Shown: positions 43,438-52,397 of the stretch, piece by piece
How positions within the stretch are numbered: the stretch's first letter is position 1
Layout: the number at the start of each line of letters is the position of its first letter
Made by a program: the position numbers and the translations under genes
DNA from: Roseovarius indicus
GTDB taxonomy: Bacteria > Pseudomonadota > Alphaproteobacteria > Rhodobacterales > Rhodobacteraceae
Length of the DNA stretch: 64,000 nt
Assembly: GCF_008728195.1 (NCBI RefSeq)
Contig: NZ_CP031598.1
Span: 2,852,001 to 2,916,000 of the forward strand
Direction: 5' to 3'
Notes under the pieces: generated by a model
The model's database searches: none
What the model saw: the letters and a program-made list of their open reading frames with translations, nothing else
Told to the model about the DNA's origin: nothing

Positions 43438-43737
43438 ATGACCGAGACCCTCAAGGCCGAAACCGGCACCTTCCAGACGGAACATGCCAGAAAGTACCTC
43501 CAGCAACTGTGCAAGCACTTCGCCCACAAGATCGAGGTCGAATATGACGCCGAGAAAGGCGCCGCCGCCCTGCCCCCGGGCCCGGCCGAACTGCACGCCA
43601 CCGACAGCGACCTGACGGTGCGGATCACCGGCAAGGATGACGAGGCGCTGAAAGTCGCCCGCTACATCATCGACTCCCACCTCGAACGCTTCGCCTTCCG
43701 CGAGAATTTCGAGACGATGGACTGGCACGCGGCCTGA
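43438..43737 (+). CDS. DUF2218-family protein
   Basis: 99 residues (MTETLKAETGTFQTEHARKYLQQLCKHFAHKIEVEYDAEKGAA). The family is small and cytosolic and tends to occur beside siderophore utilisation genes; a role in iron release has been supposed, not shown to my knowledge. The ATG at 43438 has AGGA upstream and begins the conserved part. His-rich helix LCKHFAHKIEVEY is notable. Faces the TrmH gene tail-to-tail with 24 bases between. Confidence 0.85.
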   Translation: MTETLKAETGTFQTEHARKYLQQLCKHFAHKIEVEYDAEKGAAALPPGPAELHATDSDLTVRITGKDDEALKVARYIIDSHLERFAFRENFETMDWHAA

Positions 43738-43761
43738 CGGGGACCACGGAAGGCGCACCGA

Positions 43762-44430
43762 TCAATCGTCGTCCGGCGCCGCTTCCTCTCTGGACAACAC
43801 TGTGGGCAGCGGCTCCGCCCGCTGCTCCCGTCGACCACTTCTGCGGTACTGGCTCTGGTACTGACGCCGTTGTTTGGTAACCTCGTAAAGGACGATACCT
43901 GTACTCGTTCCGAGGTTCAGGCTCTCGATCAATCCGAACATGGGAATGGCAACGCACATCTCGCTTCGTTCGATCGCAAGCGCGCTGATGCCATGATGCT
44001 CATTGCCGAACCAGACGGCGAGTTTGGCCTGCTCGGTATAATCGCCCTCTTGCAGGAAGACGTTGGTCTGTCCCTTGACGTGTGGTGACGTGACAATTGA
44101 ACGAAACCCCTGGCCCTCAAGATGGTCAAGGCAGTCTTCGGTGCTGTCGAACCGCTTCACGAAAGTCCATTTCACGGCCGAGGCCGAGGTCTTGTTCAAC
44201 GCCCGCCGTCCTCGCATGTCCTGCCAGTCCGCTGGCAGTGCCTGATCGGGGTCGACGACATAAACCTTCTCGACACCGAGTGCGTTCGCGTTTCGAATGA
44301 CCGTCCCGATATTGCCAATATCGGACGGGTTTTCGATCACTGCGATCAGGTGTTTGCAGCGAAACGGCTTGATCGCATTGGCGCGAGTCCGAACAGTCGA
44401 CCGGCCCTTTTTCGCTTCCGTGTCTTTCAT
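43762..44430 (-). CDS. TrmH/SpoU-family RNA 2'-O-methyltransferase
   Basis: 222 residues from MKDTEAKKGRSTVR at 44430. SPOUT motifs: NPSDIGNIGTVIRNANALGVEKVYVV (motif 1 with conserved Asn/Arg), VWFGNEHHGIS (motif 2) and IPMFGLIESLNLGTSTGIVLYEV (motif 3 knot). Methylates a ribose in tRNA or rRNA using SAM. GC content and codon use are clearly lower than on either side, which points to recent acquisition. The C-terminal tail is basic and Gln/Arg-rich. Target base is not predictable. Confidence 0.88.
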   Translation of the reverse strand: MKDTEAKKGRSTVRTRANAIKPFRCKHLIAVIENPSDIGNIGTVIRNANALGVEKVYVVDPDQALPADWQDMRGRRALNKTSASAVKWTFVKRFDSTEDCLDHLEGQGFRSIVTSPHVKGQTNVFLQEGDYTEQAKLAVWFGNEHHGISALAIERSEMCVAIPMFGLIESLNLGTSTGIVLYEVTKQRRQYQSQYRRSGRREQRAEPLPTVLSREEAAPDDD

Positions 44431-44562
44431 CCCGAATTCATACCATCCGACCAGCGCATGACAAGCATACCGACCTGCCGATTGCAGCGAGCGGTCATCC
44501 CCGGTCAAAGCTTGTACCGGCCAACAGCAGGCCAAGCAGGCACAACGACCCCTCTCACCCCA

Positions 44563-44592
44563 CAAAAAAGGGGCGCGAAACCCGCGCCCCTT
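44563..44592 (-). terminator. Rho-independent terminator of the TonB receptor gene
   Basis: Stem GGGGCGCG / CGCGCCCC (44570-44590) with loop AAACC, followed on the minus strand by TTTTTT. It lies 25 bases beyond the receptor stop. Confidence 0.8.
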
Positions 44593-44616
44593 TCCCGTTT
44601 CCGAAGCTGCAAAGCC

Positions 44617-46560
44617 TCAGAACTTGATCTTCGCCGTCAGCTCGAAGCTCTGGCCCGGCTCGTTGAGCGCCACCACGTTCGGCAGGCCGACCCCGTCGGA
44701 GCTGCGCGAGGCGTAAGTCTCGTCGAAGACGTTGCGCACATCCAGCCGGAACTCGACATTCTGCATCGATTTCGGCGTGTAGGCGGCATAGAGGTCGACC
44801 GCCTCGTAGCCCGACAGCTTGACCGGCGTGTCGTGGTTGTCGAGCGCGATCTCGGCGGTGCCGCCGATCCGCAGATGCGGGTTCAGGTCATATGCCGCTT
44901 CCAGCCCGATGATATGCCCCATCGGCCGGCCGAAGTAATAGGCGGTCGACCCGATGGCGGCATTGTTCAGCTCGACATCGGCATAGGTGTAGTTCGCCCG
45001 GAAGAACCCCTTGCTGCCATAGTACCCCAGCGAGCCGTCGAAACCCTGCGAGACGAGGTCGGATTGCGCCCCCCGCGCGCCCCCGGTGGGCAGCACGGCA
45101 TTGATGTCGTTCACCTCGGTGTAGAAGATCGCGCCGCTGGCTTCCCACGGGCCGCTTTCATAGCGCAGACCGATCCGCGCGGCATTGGCCCGCGAGGTGG
45201 TGAAGCCCGCGTAATTCCACGCGCCGCCGAAGTTGATCAGCGCCGCCTCGCCCAGCTCGTAGCCGCCGAAGCTCGACGCGACACCGGCGTTCAGCGTCCA
45301 GCGGTCGCTGAGGATCACGTCGACCGCGCCGTTCACGCTGACGCCGGTCTCCTCGAAGGTCTGGCCGGTCGCCGCCTTGAACTCCTGCGTGTCGACCCGC
45401 GCGCCGTAAGACACCGACACCCGGTCGGTGACGTCCTGCCGTGCCTGCGCGAAAAGCCCCAGGTTGGTCAGCTCTTCCTTGCCCGAGCTGCCGAACGGCC
45501 CCGGCCCGCGGCCGCGCCCCTTGGCGGTCTCGTGGAAGAAATCGAGCCCCGCGGTCAGCGTGCCGTTGCCGATCTGCCATTCGTTCTGAACGATCCCGCT
45601 CAGGCTTTCGTTCACGCCCCAGACGCCCGAGGCATCGATTTCCTGCTCGTTGTAGCTGAGCTGGATCATCGGGTCGAACCAGCCCTCGGGCTTTTCGTCC
45701 GTATAGGTCAGCGTATACGACATCCGCTTCGACAGCGCATCGACGAAGACACTGGGCCGGCCCACCACGGCGGCGAAGTCGGGCCGCGTGAACAGGATGC
45801 CGCCCGGGCCCGCCTGGGCCGAGCGCGTGCCGGTATCCTCGGTCTGCGAGGCCGAGAATTCCAGCCGGCTGCCGCTGTCGGCTTCATAGGCCAGCTTCAG
45901 GATATAGTCGGTCAGGTCCGCCTCGGTGCCGGGAACTCGCACACCCGCGCCGTCATCGTAATCGCTGCTCTTGTGCCGCGTGGCGCTCAGCAGGTACTCG
46001 AAGCCGCCCTGCCGGCCGAACAGCGTCAGGTTGCCCCGCGCGCTGTCGCCATTGGTGCCGACCGTGGTCGAGGTCATGCCGCCGAAAGTGTCGCCCTCTT
46101 CCAGCAGGTCGCCAGCATCCTTGGTCTCATAGGCAATCCGCCCCGCCAGCGCGCCGGGCCCCGCATCGGCGGGCGCGATCCCTTCGCTGACCTCGACACG
46201 CTTCAAAAGCGCGGGGTCGAGCAGCACGTTGCCGGTATGGTGGAACGCCGACTTGTTCTGCCGCGCGCCGTCGATGGTGATCGACAGCAGGCTTTCCTCG
46301 ATGCCGTTCACGTAAACCTTCTGGGCAATCGCCGCCCCGCCGCTCGCCGTGATCGAGGATTCCCCTGCAAAGACGTCCTTTGTGGTCGCCGCGTTGCGGT
46401 TGTCCAGGTCTTCCTCGTCGATCTCCTCGTTGCCCAGCAGCGCCTGTGCCGCGCTCGATTCGATTCGCAGCGTACCGAGGAAATACGGGTCTGCCTCCTG
46501 CGCCTGCGCCGCACCCGTGGCCGCAACCGCGCCGGTCAGAATCCATCCGTAAGTTTTCAT
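44617..46560 (-). CDS. TonB-dependent outer-membrane siderophore receptor
   Basis: 647 residues with signal peptide (MKTYGWILTGAVAATGAAQAQ). Plug domain at about 40-150 (NAATTKDVFAGESSITASGGAAIAQKVYVNGIEESLLSITIDGA, VLLDPALLKRVEVSEGIAPADAGPGALAG), then a 22-strand barrel ending in ..FELTAKIKF with terminal Phe for BAM insertion. Likely imports the ferric siderophore handed to the ABC system at 39.7-43.3 kb. Its promoter region carries an inverted repeat. Confidence 0.93.
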   Translation of the reverse strand: MKTYGWILTGAVAATGAAQAQEADPYFLGTLRIESSAAQALLGNEEIDEEDLDNRNAATTKDVFAGESSITASGGAAIAQKVYVNGIEESLLSITIDGARQNKSAFHHTGNVLLDPALLKRVEVSEGIAPADAGPGALAGRIAYETKDAGDLLEEGDTFGGMTSTTVGTNGDSARGNLTLFGRQGGFEYLLSATRHKSSDYDDGAGVRVPGTEADLTDYILKLAYEADSGSRLEFSASQTEDTGTRSAQAGPGGILFTRPDFAAVVGRPSVFVDALSKRMSYTLTYTDEKPEGWFDPMIQLSYNEQEIDASGVWGVNESLSGIVQNEWQIGNGTLTAGLDFFHETAKGRGRGPGPFGSSGKEELTNLGLFAQARQDVTDRVSVSYGARVDTQEFKAATGQTFEETGVSVNGAVDVILSDRWTLNAGVASSFGGYELGEAALINFGGAWNYAGFTTSRANAARIGLRYESGPWEASGAIFYTEVNDINAVLPTGGARGAQSDLVSQGFDGSLGYYGSKGFFRANYTYADVELNNAAIGSTAYYFGRPMGHIIGLEAAYDLNPHLRIGGTAEIALDNHDTPVKLSGYEAVDLYAAYTPKSMQNVEFRLDVRNVFDETYASRSSDGVGLPNVVALNEPGQSFELTAKIKF

Positions 46561-46576
46561 TGATGCCCTCTTCCGT

Positions 46577-46598
46577 GTTTCATTTTGTTGGCTGAAAC
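46577..46598. promoter_or_regulatory. Inverted repeat in the receptor 5' leader
   Basis: GTTTCA (46577-46582) and TGAAAC (46593-46598) with a 10-bp spacer, 17 bases before the receptor ATG. May be an operator or leader hairpin involved in iron control. Confidence 0.4.
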
Positions 46599-46655
46599 GC
46601 GCGGCAAGAGAGCGTCTTGGCTGAAGGAGTGATGCCTGTGTCGGCAGCTTCCCGC

Positions 46656-46683
46656 CTGATACCCGACTTTTTTACTTTGTCAA
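46656..46683 (-). promoter_or_regulatory. Probable promoter of the TonB receptor gene
   Basis: On the minus strand TTGACA (46683-46678), 16-bp spacer, TATCAG (46661-46656), about 95 bases before the ATG. The -35 is consensus. Confidence 0.5.
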
Positions 46684-46786
46684 TGCGACCCGCCCGCCTG
46701 ACGCAGGCCAATGCGCCGTCCCGGCGCCCGACCGTGGCGCGTTTGCCGCGGTTTTTCCCGGCGCCACCGGATCAAGCAATAAGAAA

Positions 46787-46811
46787 CGGGGCCCGCCAAA
46801 GGCAGGCCCCG
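46787..46811 (-). terminator. Terminator of the semialdehyde dehydrogenase gene
   Basis: Stem CGGGGCCCGCC / GGCAGGCCCCG with an AAA loop, one mismatch, followed on the minus strand by TTTCTTATT. Lies 40 bases past the gene. Confidence 0.7.
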
Positions 46812-46850
46812 CTGAAATTCCGCTTACGTCGCGGGCCGGGCTCTCGGCCC

Positions 46851-48224
46851 TCACGCCATGTAAAGCGACTTGGCGTTCACGAACTCCTTCATGCCGAAGC
46901 CGCCATGCTCGCGGCCATAGCCCGAATCCTTCACGCCGCCGAACGGCATGTTCGGAATGGCCACGTTGTACTTGTTGATGCAGACCATGCCGGTATCGAA
47001 ATGTTTCGACGCCAGTTCGCGGGCGCGTGTCTCGTCCTTCGAGAAAATACCGCCGCCCAGGCCATAGCGGCTGTCATTGGCGATCCGCATCGCGTCCTCG
47101 TCATCCTTGGCCTTGATGACCGAGGCGACCGGGCCGAACAGCTCGTCGTCATAGGCGGGCTGACCGGGCTTCACGTCGACCAGAACGGTCGAGGGGTAAT
47201 AGGCGCCCTTGCCCGCCGGCACCTCGCCGCCGCACAGCACGCGCGCACCCTTGGCGACGCTGTCCTCCACCTGCTTGGCCAGATCGTCGCGCAAGCTGGT
47301 CTTCGACATCGGCCCCAGCTTGGTGCTCTCGTCCGTGGGCTCGCCCATCGTCATCGTCTTCATCTGCTCGGTGAAGCGCTCGACAAAGGCGTCGTAATTC
47401 TTCTCGGTCACGATGAAGCGCTTGGCGGCGACACAGGTCTGGCCGTTGTTATAGATCCGGCCCGCCGCACAGGTCTCGACCGCCAGGTCGAGATCGGCAT
47501 CGTCGAGCACGATATAGGCGTCGTTCGAACCCAGCTCCAGCACGGTCTTCTTGAGATGCTTCGCGGCCTGTTCGGCCACGATCCGGCCCGCGCCGTCGCT
47601 GCCCGTCAGGGTGACGCCCCGCACGAGGTTATGCGCGATCACCTTGTCCGACTGGTCATGATCGATCAGCAGCACGGTGAACAGATGCTCGGGCAGGCCC
47701 GCCTTCTTCATCACGTCCCGCAGGAACAGCCCGCTGCCGGTGCAATTCTCGGCATGTTTCAGCATGACGCCATTGCCGGCCATCAGGTTGGCCACGGCAT
47801 AGCGCACCGCCTGGTAGCACGGGAAGTTCCACGGCTGGATGCCGTAGATCACGCCGACCGGCGCATAGGTGATCACCCCGGTGCCGTCGGGAATGTCGCG
47901 CTCCTCGTCGGCCAGCTCCTTCGGCCCGGTCTCGGCGGTGAAGTCGCAGATCGCCGCGCAAAGCTCGATCTCGTCGCGGCTGTCGCCGATCAGCTTGCCG
48001 ACCTCCTCGGTCATCAGCCGGGCGAACTCTTCCTTGTTGTCGCGCAGCGCCTGGCCGATGGCCTTGATCACCTTGGCCCGCTCCTCGAGCGATACCAGTT
48101 TCCATTCGTTGAACGCGCCGTGGCACAGCTCGATGGCGGCGCGCATCTCCTCGTCGCTCATCGTCTTGTAGGTGTCGATCGTCTCTTCCGTCGCCGGATT
48201 GACCGTCTTCAGCGTGCTGGTCAT
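46851..48224 (-). CDS. NAD-dependent succinate-semialdehyde dehydrogenase, Sad/YneI-like
   Basis: 457 residues, slightly short ALDH. MTSTLKTVNPATEETIDTYK at the start, YGIQPWNFPCYQAVRYAVANLMAGN, Glu230 in LELGSNDAYIVL and Cys264 in NNGQTCVAAKRF. The ELGSND variant and the missing long N-terminus are typical for the Sad branch. It oxidises succinate semialdehyde to succinate in GABA-type catabolism. Monocistronic with a clear terminator. Confidence 0.9.
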   Translation of the reverse strand: MTSTLKTVNPATEETIDTYKTMSDEEMRAAIELCHGAFNEWKLVSLEERAKVIKAIGQALRDNKEEFARLMTEEVGKLIGDSRDEIELCAAICDFTAETGPKELADEERDIPDGTGVITYAPVGVIYGIQPWNFPCYQAVRYAVANLMAGNGVMLKHAENCTGSGLFLRDVMKKAGLPEHLFTVLLIDHDQSDKVIAHNLVRGVTLTGSDGAGRIVAEQAAKHLKKTVLELGSNDAYIVLDDADLDLAVETCAAGRIYNNGQTCVAAKRFIVTEKNYDAFVERFTEQMKTMTMGEPTDESTKLGPMSKTSLRDDLAKQVEDSVAKGARVLCGGEVPAGKGAYYPSTVLVDVKPGQPAYDDELFGPVASVIKAKDDEDAMRIANDSRYGLGGGIFSKDETRARELASKHFDTGMVCINKYNVAIPNMPFGGVKDSGYGREHGGFGMKEFVNAKSLYMA

Positions 48225-48319
48225 GTCTATCTCCCAAACGTGTGCATCTGCATGTGTCTGGGATCACAACGCGCCCGGCGCCGCTTGTTTCCATCACCTC
48301 CCGGTGAGCCGACGCGACG

Positions 48320-49078
48320 TCAAAGACCGCGATCCATCCGGATCGGCTTGTCACGGTTGGCCGGAATGTAGACGAGGGTCTCCGCGTCCAGCTCCAGGAT
48401 GATCCAGCACAGCAGCGGCACATCCGGGTAATTCACCAGCATCACCGGCCCCGCGCCATCGGCCCCGTCACAGGTCTCGGCCAGTTCGAACATCGCCAGC
48501 CCGGCCTTGTACCCGGCATAGCTGTCCTCGATGACCGTCCCGCTGATGGTCATGACGAAATCGTCGTCGGAGACGTTGTACCACGTGCCCTGCAGCAACT
48601 GGGACACCGCGTCCAGGTCAACGCCCGCCTCGGCCGGCTGCGGCTCGGGCGCCGGTGCCGGCGCGGCCACCGGCTCTGACACCGCGGCGCCGGTCATCCG
48701 CACGGTCACGTCTGTCGCGCTGCCCACCACGATCTCGCTGAATGGCTCGCGGGTATAGCCCCGCACTTCGCAATTCGTGTCGCCCACGATGGTGAACACA
48801 TCGTCGCTCGAGCAGAAATAGTAATCCTCTGCCGGGAAATCCTCGTCTCCCGTGGTCGCGCGCCAGTAGTAATGCGTGAGCGGCAGGTCGCCCCCGAGGA
48901 CCGTGGTGCATTCGCCCGCCAGCACCTCCCACCAGCCTTCCGAGGTCCAGCCCTCATCACCCTTGTAGCCGATGGCCACGGTGGCCCGCATGGCGGTGTC
49001 GTTGCAGAAGGTCAGCCCGGCCCGCGCCGGGGCGGCGAACCAGAGGACGGCAAGGCAGGCAATCAGGAAAAGGCGCAT
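48320..49078 (-). CDS. Secreted DUF1036-domain protein
   Basis: 252 residues from MRLFLIACLAVLWFAAPARA at 49078; the signal peptide decides the start over the open frame to 49120. Residues 20-120 form a DUF1036 domain (LTFCNDTAMRATVAIGYKGDEGWTSEGWWEV, YYFCSSDDVFTIVGDTNC, GYTREPF). A Pro/Ala linker (PVAAPAPAPEPQPAEA) leads to a second domain of about 95 residues (LLQGTWYNVSDDDFVMTISG...) that looks lipocalin-like. Periplasmic; function unknown. Confidence 0.82.
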   Translation of the reverse strand: MRLFLIACLAVLWFAAPARAGLTFCNDTAMRATVAIGYKGDEGWTSEGWWEVLAGECTTVLGGDLPLTHYYWRATTGDEDFPAEDYYFCSSDDVFTIVGDTNCEVRGYTREPFSEIVVGSATDVTVRMTGAAVSEPVAAPAPAPEPQPAEAGVDLDAVSQLLQGTWYNVSDDDFVMTISGTVIEDSYAGYKAGLAMFELAETCDGADGAGPVMLVNYPDVPLLCWIILELDAETLVYIPANRDKPIRMDRGL

Positions 49079-49174
49079 GGTAATCACTCCAAAAGCAATC
49101 TCTGCCCGCCACCCTATCACAGTTTCCCGCCGTCAAAGCCGCCAAAATCGCCCCGGCCCCGCGCGCCCCGGCCC

Positions 49175-49212
49175 TTCATCTTGCCGAAAATACTCCCGCC
49201 GGAGGCATCCCG
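49175..49212 (+). repeat. Intergenic CCCGCCGGAGGC repeat, copy 1
   Basis: TTCATCTTGCCGAAAATACTCCCGCCGGAGGCATCC (written in parts: TTCATCTTGCCGAAAATA and CTCCCGCCGGAGGCATCC). Lies behind luxR on its minus strand. Other copies: 56203, 59916, 59994, 60073, 61228, 61312. Confidence 0.75.
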
Positions 49213-49242
49213 AACGCGCCACAAGCGCGGCCGCCCGAAAAC

Positions 49243-49899
49243 TCAGTAATTCCCCGCCACGTATTTCGCGATCGCCGCGCCACGCGAATTCACGTCCAGC
49301 TTCTGGTAGATCGCCTTGAGGTAATACTTCACCGTGTTCTCGCTCAGCCCCAGCCGGGCCGAGATCTGGAAGTTGGTCAGCCCGTCGACCAGCAGCGCCA
49401 GTATCTCGTGCTCCCGCCGCGACAGGCTGTCGGCATTCTCCGAGGTCAGCTTGCGCAGGATATCCGTCGGCACGATCGAATGCCCCTCCACCAGCTTGCC
49501 CAGGATCTTCGGCAGGCTGGTCAGGATCTGGCTCATCATGCAAACCGAATTCGCCCCCGACTTGATGGCGGTGCGGATGAAGGCGAACTCGGTATCCTCG
49601 GCCACCACCACGATCATCACCTGCGGATAGCTCTTGCGCACCACGTCGAGCACCGAGGTCAGGTCGCCATCCGACAGCCGCACTCCCAGGATCAGGATCG
49701 CCGGGCCTTCCGTCTTCGACAGCAGCTGTTTCAGCCCCGCCTTGTCGGTCGCGAACGGCCCCAGCCGCACCTCGGGGATCTGCGCCACGAGCGATCCGAT
49801 GCCCTGGCAGACGATCAGCTGGCGGTCGGCCACGATCACCTGCGGGCGGTCTGCAAGGGGTTCGGCGGTCATGTCGACCTGGGTCTGCGCGTCATTCAT
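49243..49899 (-). CDS. LuxR/FixJ-type regulator with degenerate receiver domain
   Basis: 218 residues from [10 protein letters not shown] at 49899. Residues 20-130 fold as a receiver ([21 protein letters not shown]), but the phospho-acceptor position is Gly72 ([12 protein letters not shown] where LLDLRLPD is expected) and the conserved Lys is replaced ([10 protein letters not shown]). The C-terminal HTH ([50 protein letters not shown]) is intact. It is therefore probably not phosphorylated and may sense a metabolite or act constitutively. Divergent from sgaA, with the GGGTRGG inverted repeat between them, so it is the prime candidate regulator of the serine-cycle genes. Confidence 0.88.
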   Translation of the reverse strand: MNDAQTQVDMTAEPLADRPQVIVADRQLIVCQGIGSLVAQIPEVRLGPFATDKAGLKQLLSKTEGPAILILGVRLSDGDLTSVLDVVRKSYPQVMIVVVAEDTEFAFIRTAIKSGANSVCMMSQILTSLPKILGKLVEGHSIVPTDILRKLTSENADSLSRREHEILALLVDGLTNFQISARLGLSENTVKYYLKAIYQKLDVNSRGAAIAKYVAGNY

Positions 49900-50037
49900 C
49901 CGGCAAGCATACACCACAAGCGGCTTTCCCCTAGGGAATTGTTTGCGACACTTGGCCGCCGGAAACCGATGAAATTAAACGAAAAAACGGTATGCAAAGG
50001 CATGCATTGGTGTTCAATGCCCCCCGCTCACCCGAAA

Positions 50038-50060
50038 GGGTGGGCGCCGCCTACCCGTTC
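50038..50060. promoter_or_regulatory. Serine-cycle inverted repeat, sgaA site
   Basis: GGGTGGG-CGCCG-CCTACCC followed by GTTC. Nearly the same 23 bp occurs before mcl (52876). 107 bases from the sgaA start and 139 from the luxR start. Confidence 0.65.
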
Positions 50061-50166
50061 GTTGGCCCGCCTCCGCCACCGGCCTGCACGGGGTATCCCC
50101 TCGGGCGTTACGAACCGGCGCGCCCGCCCCGATAAGAGGCCCCAGACAAGCGGAGGAGACCATCCC

Positions 50167-51378
50167 ATGAACGGCTACCAGCACCTTTTCATCCCCGGCC
50201 CCACCAACGTGCCCGAGCCCGTGCGCCAGGCGATGAACCTGCCCATGGAAGACATGCGCGCCCCCGATTTCCCCGGTTTCGTGACCGGCCTTCTGACCGA
50301 TCTGAAGAAAGCCTACCGGATGGAAACCGGCCGCGTTTTCGTCTTCCCCTCCTCCGGCACCGGCGCCTGGGAAAGCGCGATCCAGAACACGCTGCAACCG
50401 GGCGACAAGGTGCTCATGTCGCGCTTCGGGCAGTTCTCGCTCCTCTGGGTCGACATGGCCGAACGCCTCGGCCTCGATGTCGAGCTCTGCGAAGTGGACT
50501 GGGGCAAGGGCGTGCCGCTCGACGACTACGCCCGCATCCTCGCCGCCGACACAGACCACAAGATCAAGGCGGTCTTCGCCACCCAGAACGAAACCGCGAC
50601 CGGCGTCACCTCCGACATCGCCGGCGTCCGCGCCGCGCTCGACGCCTGCGACCACCCGGCCATGCTCTTCGTCGACGGCGTCTCCTCCATCGCCTCGATC
50701 GAGTTCGAGATGGAGAAGTGGGGCGTCGACCTCGCCGTTTCCGGCTCCCAGAAAGGCTTCATGCTGCCCGCCGGCCTCGGCATCCTCGGCGTCTCGGAAA
50801 AGGCGCTCGAAGCCAACAAGGCCCTCGCCGGCTCTGGCATGGCCCGCTGCTATTTCAGCTTCGAGGACATGATCAAGCTCAACGACACCGGCTATTTCCC
50901 CTACACCCCCGCGACCCAGCTCCTCCGCGGCCTCCGCTGCTCGCTCGATATGCTGCTCGAAACCGGCATGGAATCGGTCTGGGCCCGCCACCACCGCCTT
51001 GCGGGCGGCGTGCGCGCGGCGGTCGCGGCCTGGGACGGTTGCGAGCTGGTGGCCCACGGCCCCGAATGGGCCTCCGACACCGTCTCGGCCATCTACGTGC
51101 CGCAAGGCGTCGACGCCCGCGACGTGATCTCCGGCGCCTATTACAAGTACCAGACCTCGCTCGGCACCGGCCTCAACAAGCTGATGGGCAAGGCCTTCCG
51201 CATCGGCCATCTCGGCTCGCTGAACCCGGTGATGCTCTGCGGCGCCATTTCCGCCGCCGAAATGGCGCTGGTGGATGCCGGCGCCCAGATCGTGCCCGGC
51301 TCGGGCGTCGCCGCCGCGCAGGCCCATTTCCGCGACACCACCCCCGCCACCGTCGCCGCCCCCGCGAAAGCCGCCTGA
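50167..51378 (+). CDS. sgaA: Serine-glyoxylate aminotransferase
   Basis: 403 residues from ATG 50167 (GGAGGAG upstream). PLP class V aminotransferase: HLFIPGPTNVPEPV substrate segment, PSSGTGAWESAIQN, VDGVSSIASIEFEMEKWGVDLAVSGSQKGFML with the PLP Lys196. Converts glyoxylate and serine to glycine and hydroxypyruvate in the serine cycle. Followed after three bases by the hydroxypyruvate reductase gene. The open frame extends to 49408 but only as antisense of luxR. Confidence 0.95.
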   Translation: MNGYQHLFIPGPTNVPEPVRQAMNLPMEDMRAPDFPGFVTGLLTDLKKAYRMETGRVFVFPSSGTGAWESAIQNTLQPGDKVLMSRFGQFSLLWVDMAERLGLDVELCEVDWGKGVPLDDYARILAADTDHKIKAVFATQNETATGVTSDIAGVRAALDACDHPAMLFVDGVSSIASIEFEMEKWGVDLAVSGSQKGFMLPAGLGILGVSEKALEANKALAGSGMARCYFSFEDMIKLNDTGYFPYTPATQLLRGLRCSLDMLLETGMESVWARHHRLAGGVRAAVAAWDGCELVAHGPEWASDTVSAIYVPQGVDARDVISGAYYKYQTSLGTGLNKLMGKAFRIGHLGSLNPVMLCGAISAAEMALVDAGAQIVPGSGVAAAQAHFRDTTPATVAAPAKAA

Positions 51379-51381
51379 CCC

Positions 51382-52362
51382 ATGGCCGACCGCACGATCC
51401 TCGTCACCCGCGCCTGGCCGAAAGAGGCCGAGGAACGGCTCGTCGCCGAACGCCTCGGCACCGTCACCCTGCGCCACCCCGACACGCCCATGAGCCGCGA
51501 CGAATGGATGGCCGCCGCGCAAAGCTACGACGTCATCATGCCCACCGTGTCGGACAAGATCCCGGCCGAATTCTATCCGGCCGCAAAGGGCAAGCTGCGC
51601 GTCATGGCCAATTACGGCGTGGGCTTCAACCACATCGACATCGACGCCGCCCGCGACAACGGGATTGCTGTCACCAACACGCCCGACGTGCTGACCGACT
51701 GCACCGCCGATCTGGCCATGGGCCTGCTGCTCTGCGCCGCCCGACGCATCGGCGAGGGTGAACGCGAGACGCGCGCCGGGCAATGGGCCGGCTGGCGCCC
51801 CACCCACATGATCGGCAAGAAGGTCTCCGGCGCCACCATCGGCATCATCGGCTTCGGCCGCATCGGCCAGGCCATGGCCCGCCGCGCCCATGGCGGCTTC
51901 GGCATGCGCGTGGTGTTCCAGGATGCCTGGGACGTGCCCGACGAGATCAAGGCGGCCAACGGACAGGCCGAACAGCTGGGCTCCATCACCGAGGTCGCGG
52001 CCGAGGCCGATTTCCTCTCCCTCCACTGCCCGGGCGGCGCCGACACCTACAAGCTGATCAATGCCGAGGTGTTCAACGCGCTGAAACCCGGCGCCATCCT
52101 CGTCAACTCCGCCCGCGGCGACGTGGTCGACGAAGACGCCCTCTTCGACGCGCTCGACAGCGGGCGGGTGGCGGCGGCCGGGCTCGATGTCTACCACAAT
52201 GAACCCGCCCTCGACCCGCGCTTCCTGACCTACGGGAACATCGTCCTCGCCCCGCATCTGGGCAGCGCCACCGACGGCACCCGCGCCGCCATGGGCCACC
52301 GCGCCATCGACAATCTCAAGGCGTTCCTTGCGGGCGAAACCCCGGGCGATCTCGTCACGTAA
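51382..52362 (+). CDS. hprA: D-2-hydroxyacid dehydrogenase, probable hydroxypyruvate/glyoxylate reductase
   Basis: 326 residues. NAD-binding GIIGFGRIGQA near 154-164, Arg in VNSARGDVVDE (about 243), Glu in DVYHNEPALD (about 272) and His in APHLGSATDG (about 291) form the catalytic set. The position after sgaA supports hydroxypyruvate reduction to glycerate, the next serine-cycle step. Glyoxylate reductase activity is likely too. Distinct from the shorter HPR-A of Methylobacterium only in details I cannot judge. Confidence 0.92.
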   Translation: MADRTILVTRAWPKEAEERLVAERLGTVTLRHPDTPMSRDEWMAAAQSYDVIMPTVSDKIPAEFYPAAKGKLRVMANYGVGFNHIDIDAARDNGIAVTNTPDVLTDCTADLAMGLLLCAARRIGEGERETRAGQWAGWRPTHMIGKKVSGATIGIIGFGRIGQAMARRAHGGFGMRVVFQDAWDVPDEIKAANGQAEQLGSITEVAAEADFLSLHCPGGADTYKLINAEVFNALKPGAILVNSARGDVVDEDALFDALDSGRVAAAGLDVYHNEPALDPRFLTYGNIVLAPHLGSATDGTRAAMGHRAIDNLKAFLAGETPGDLVT

Positions 52363-52397
52363 ACCGGCTGTTAACCAAGGTGGGAAAGGATCGGGCC

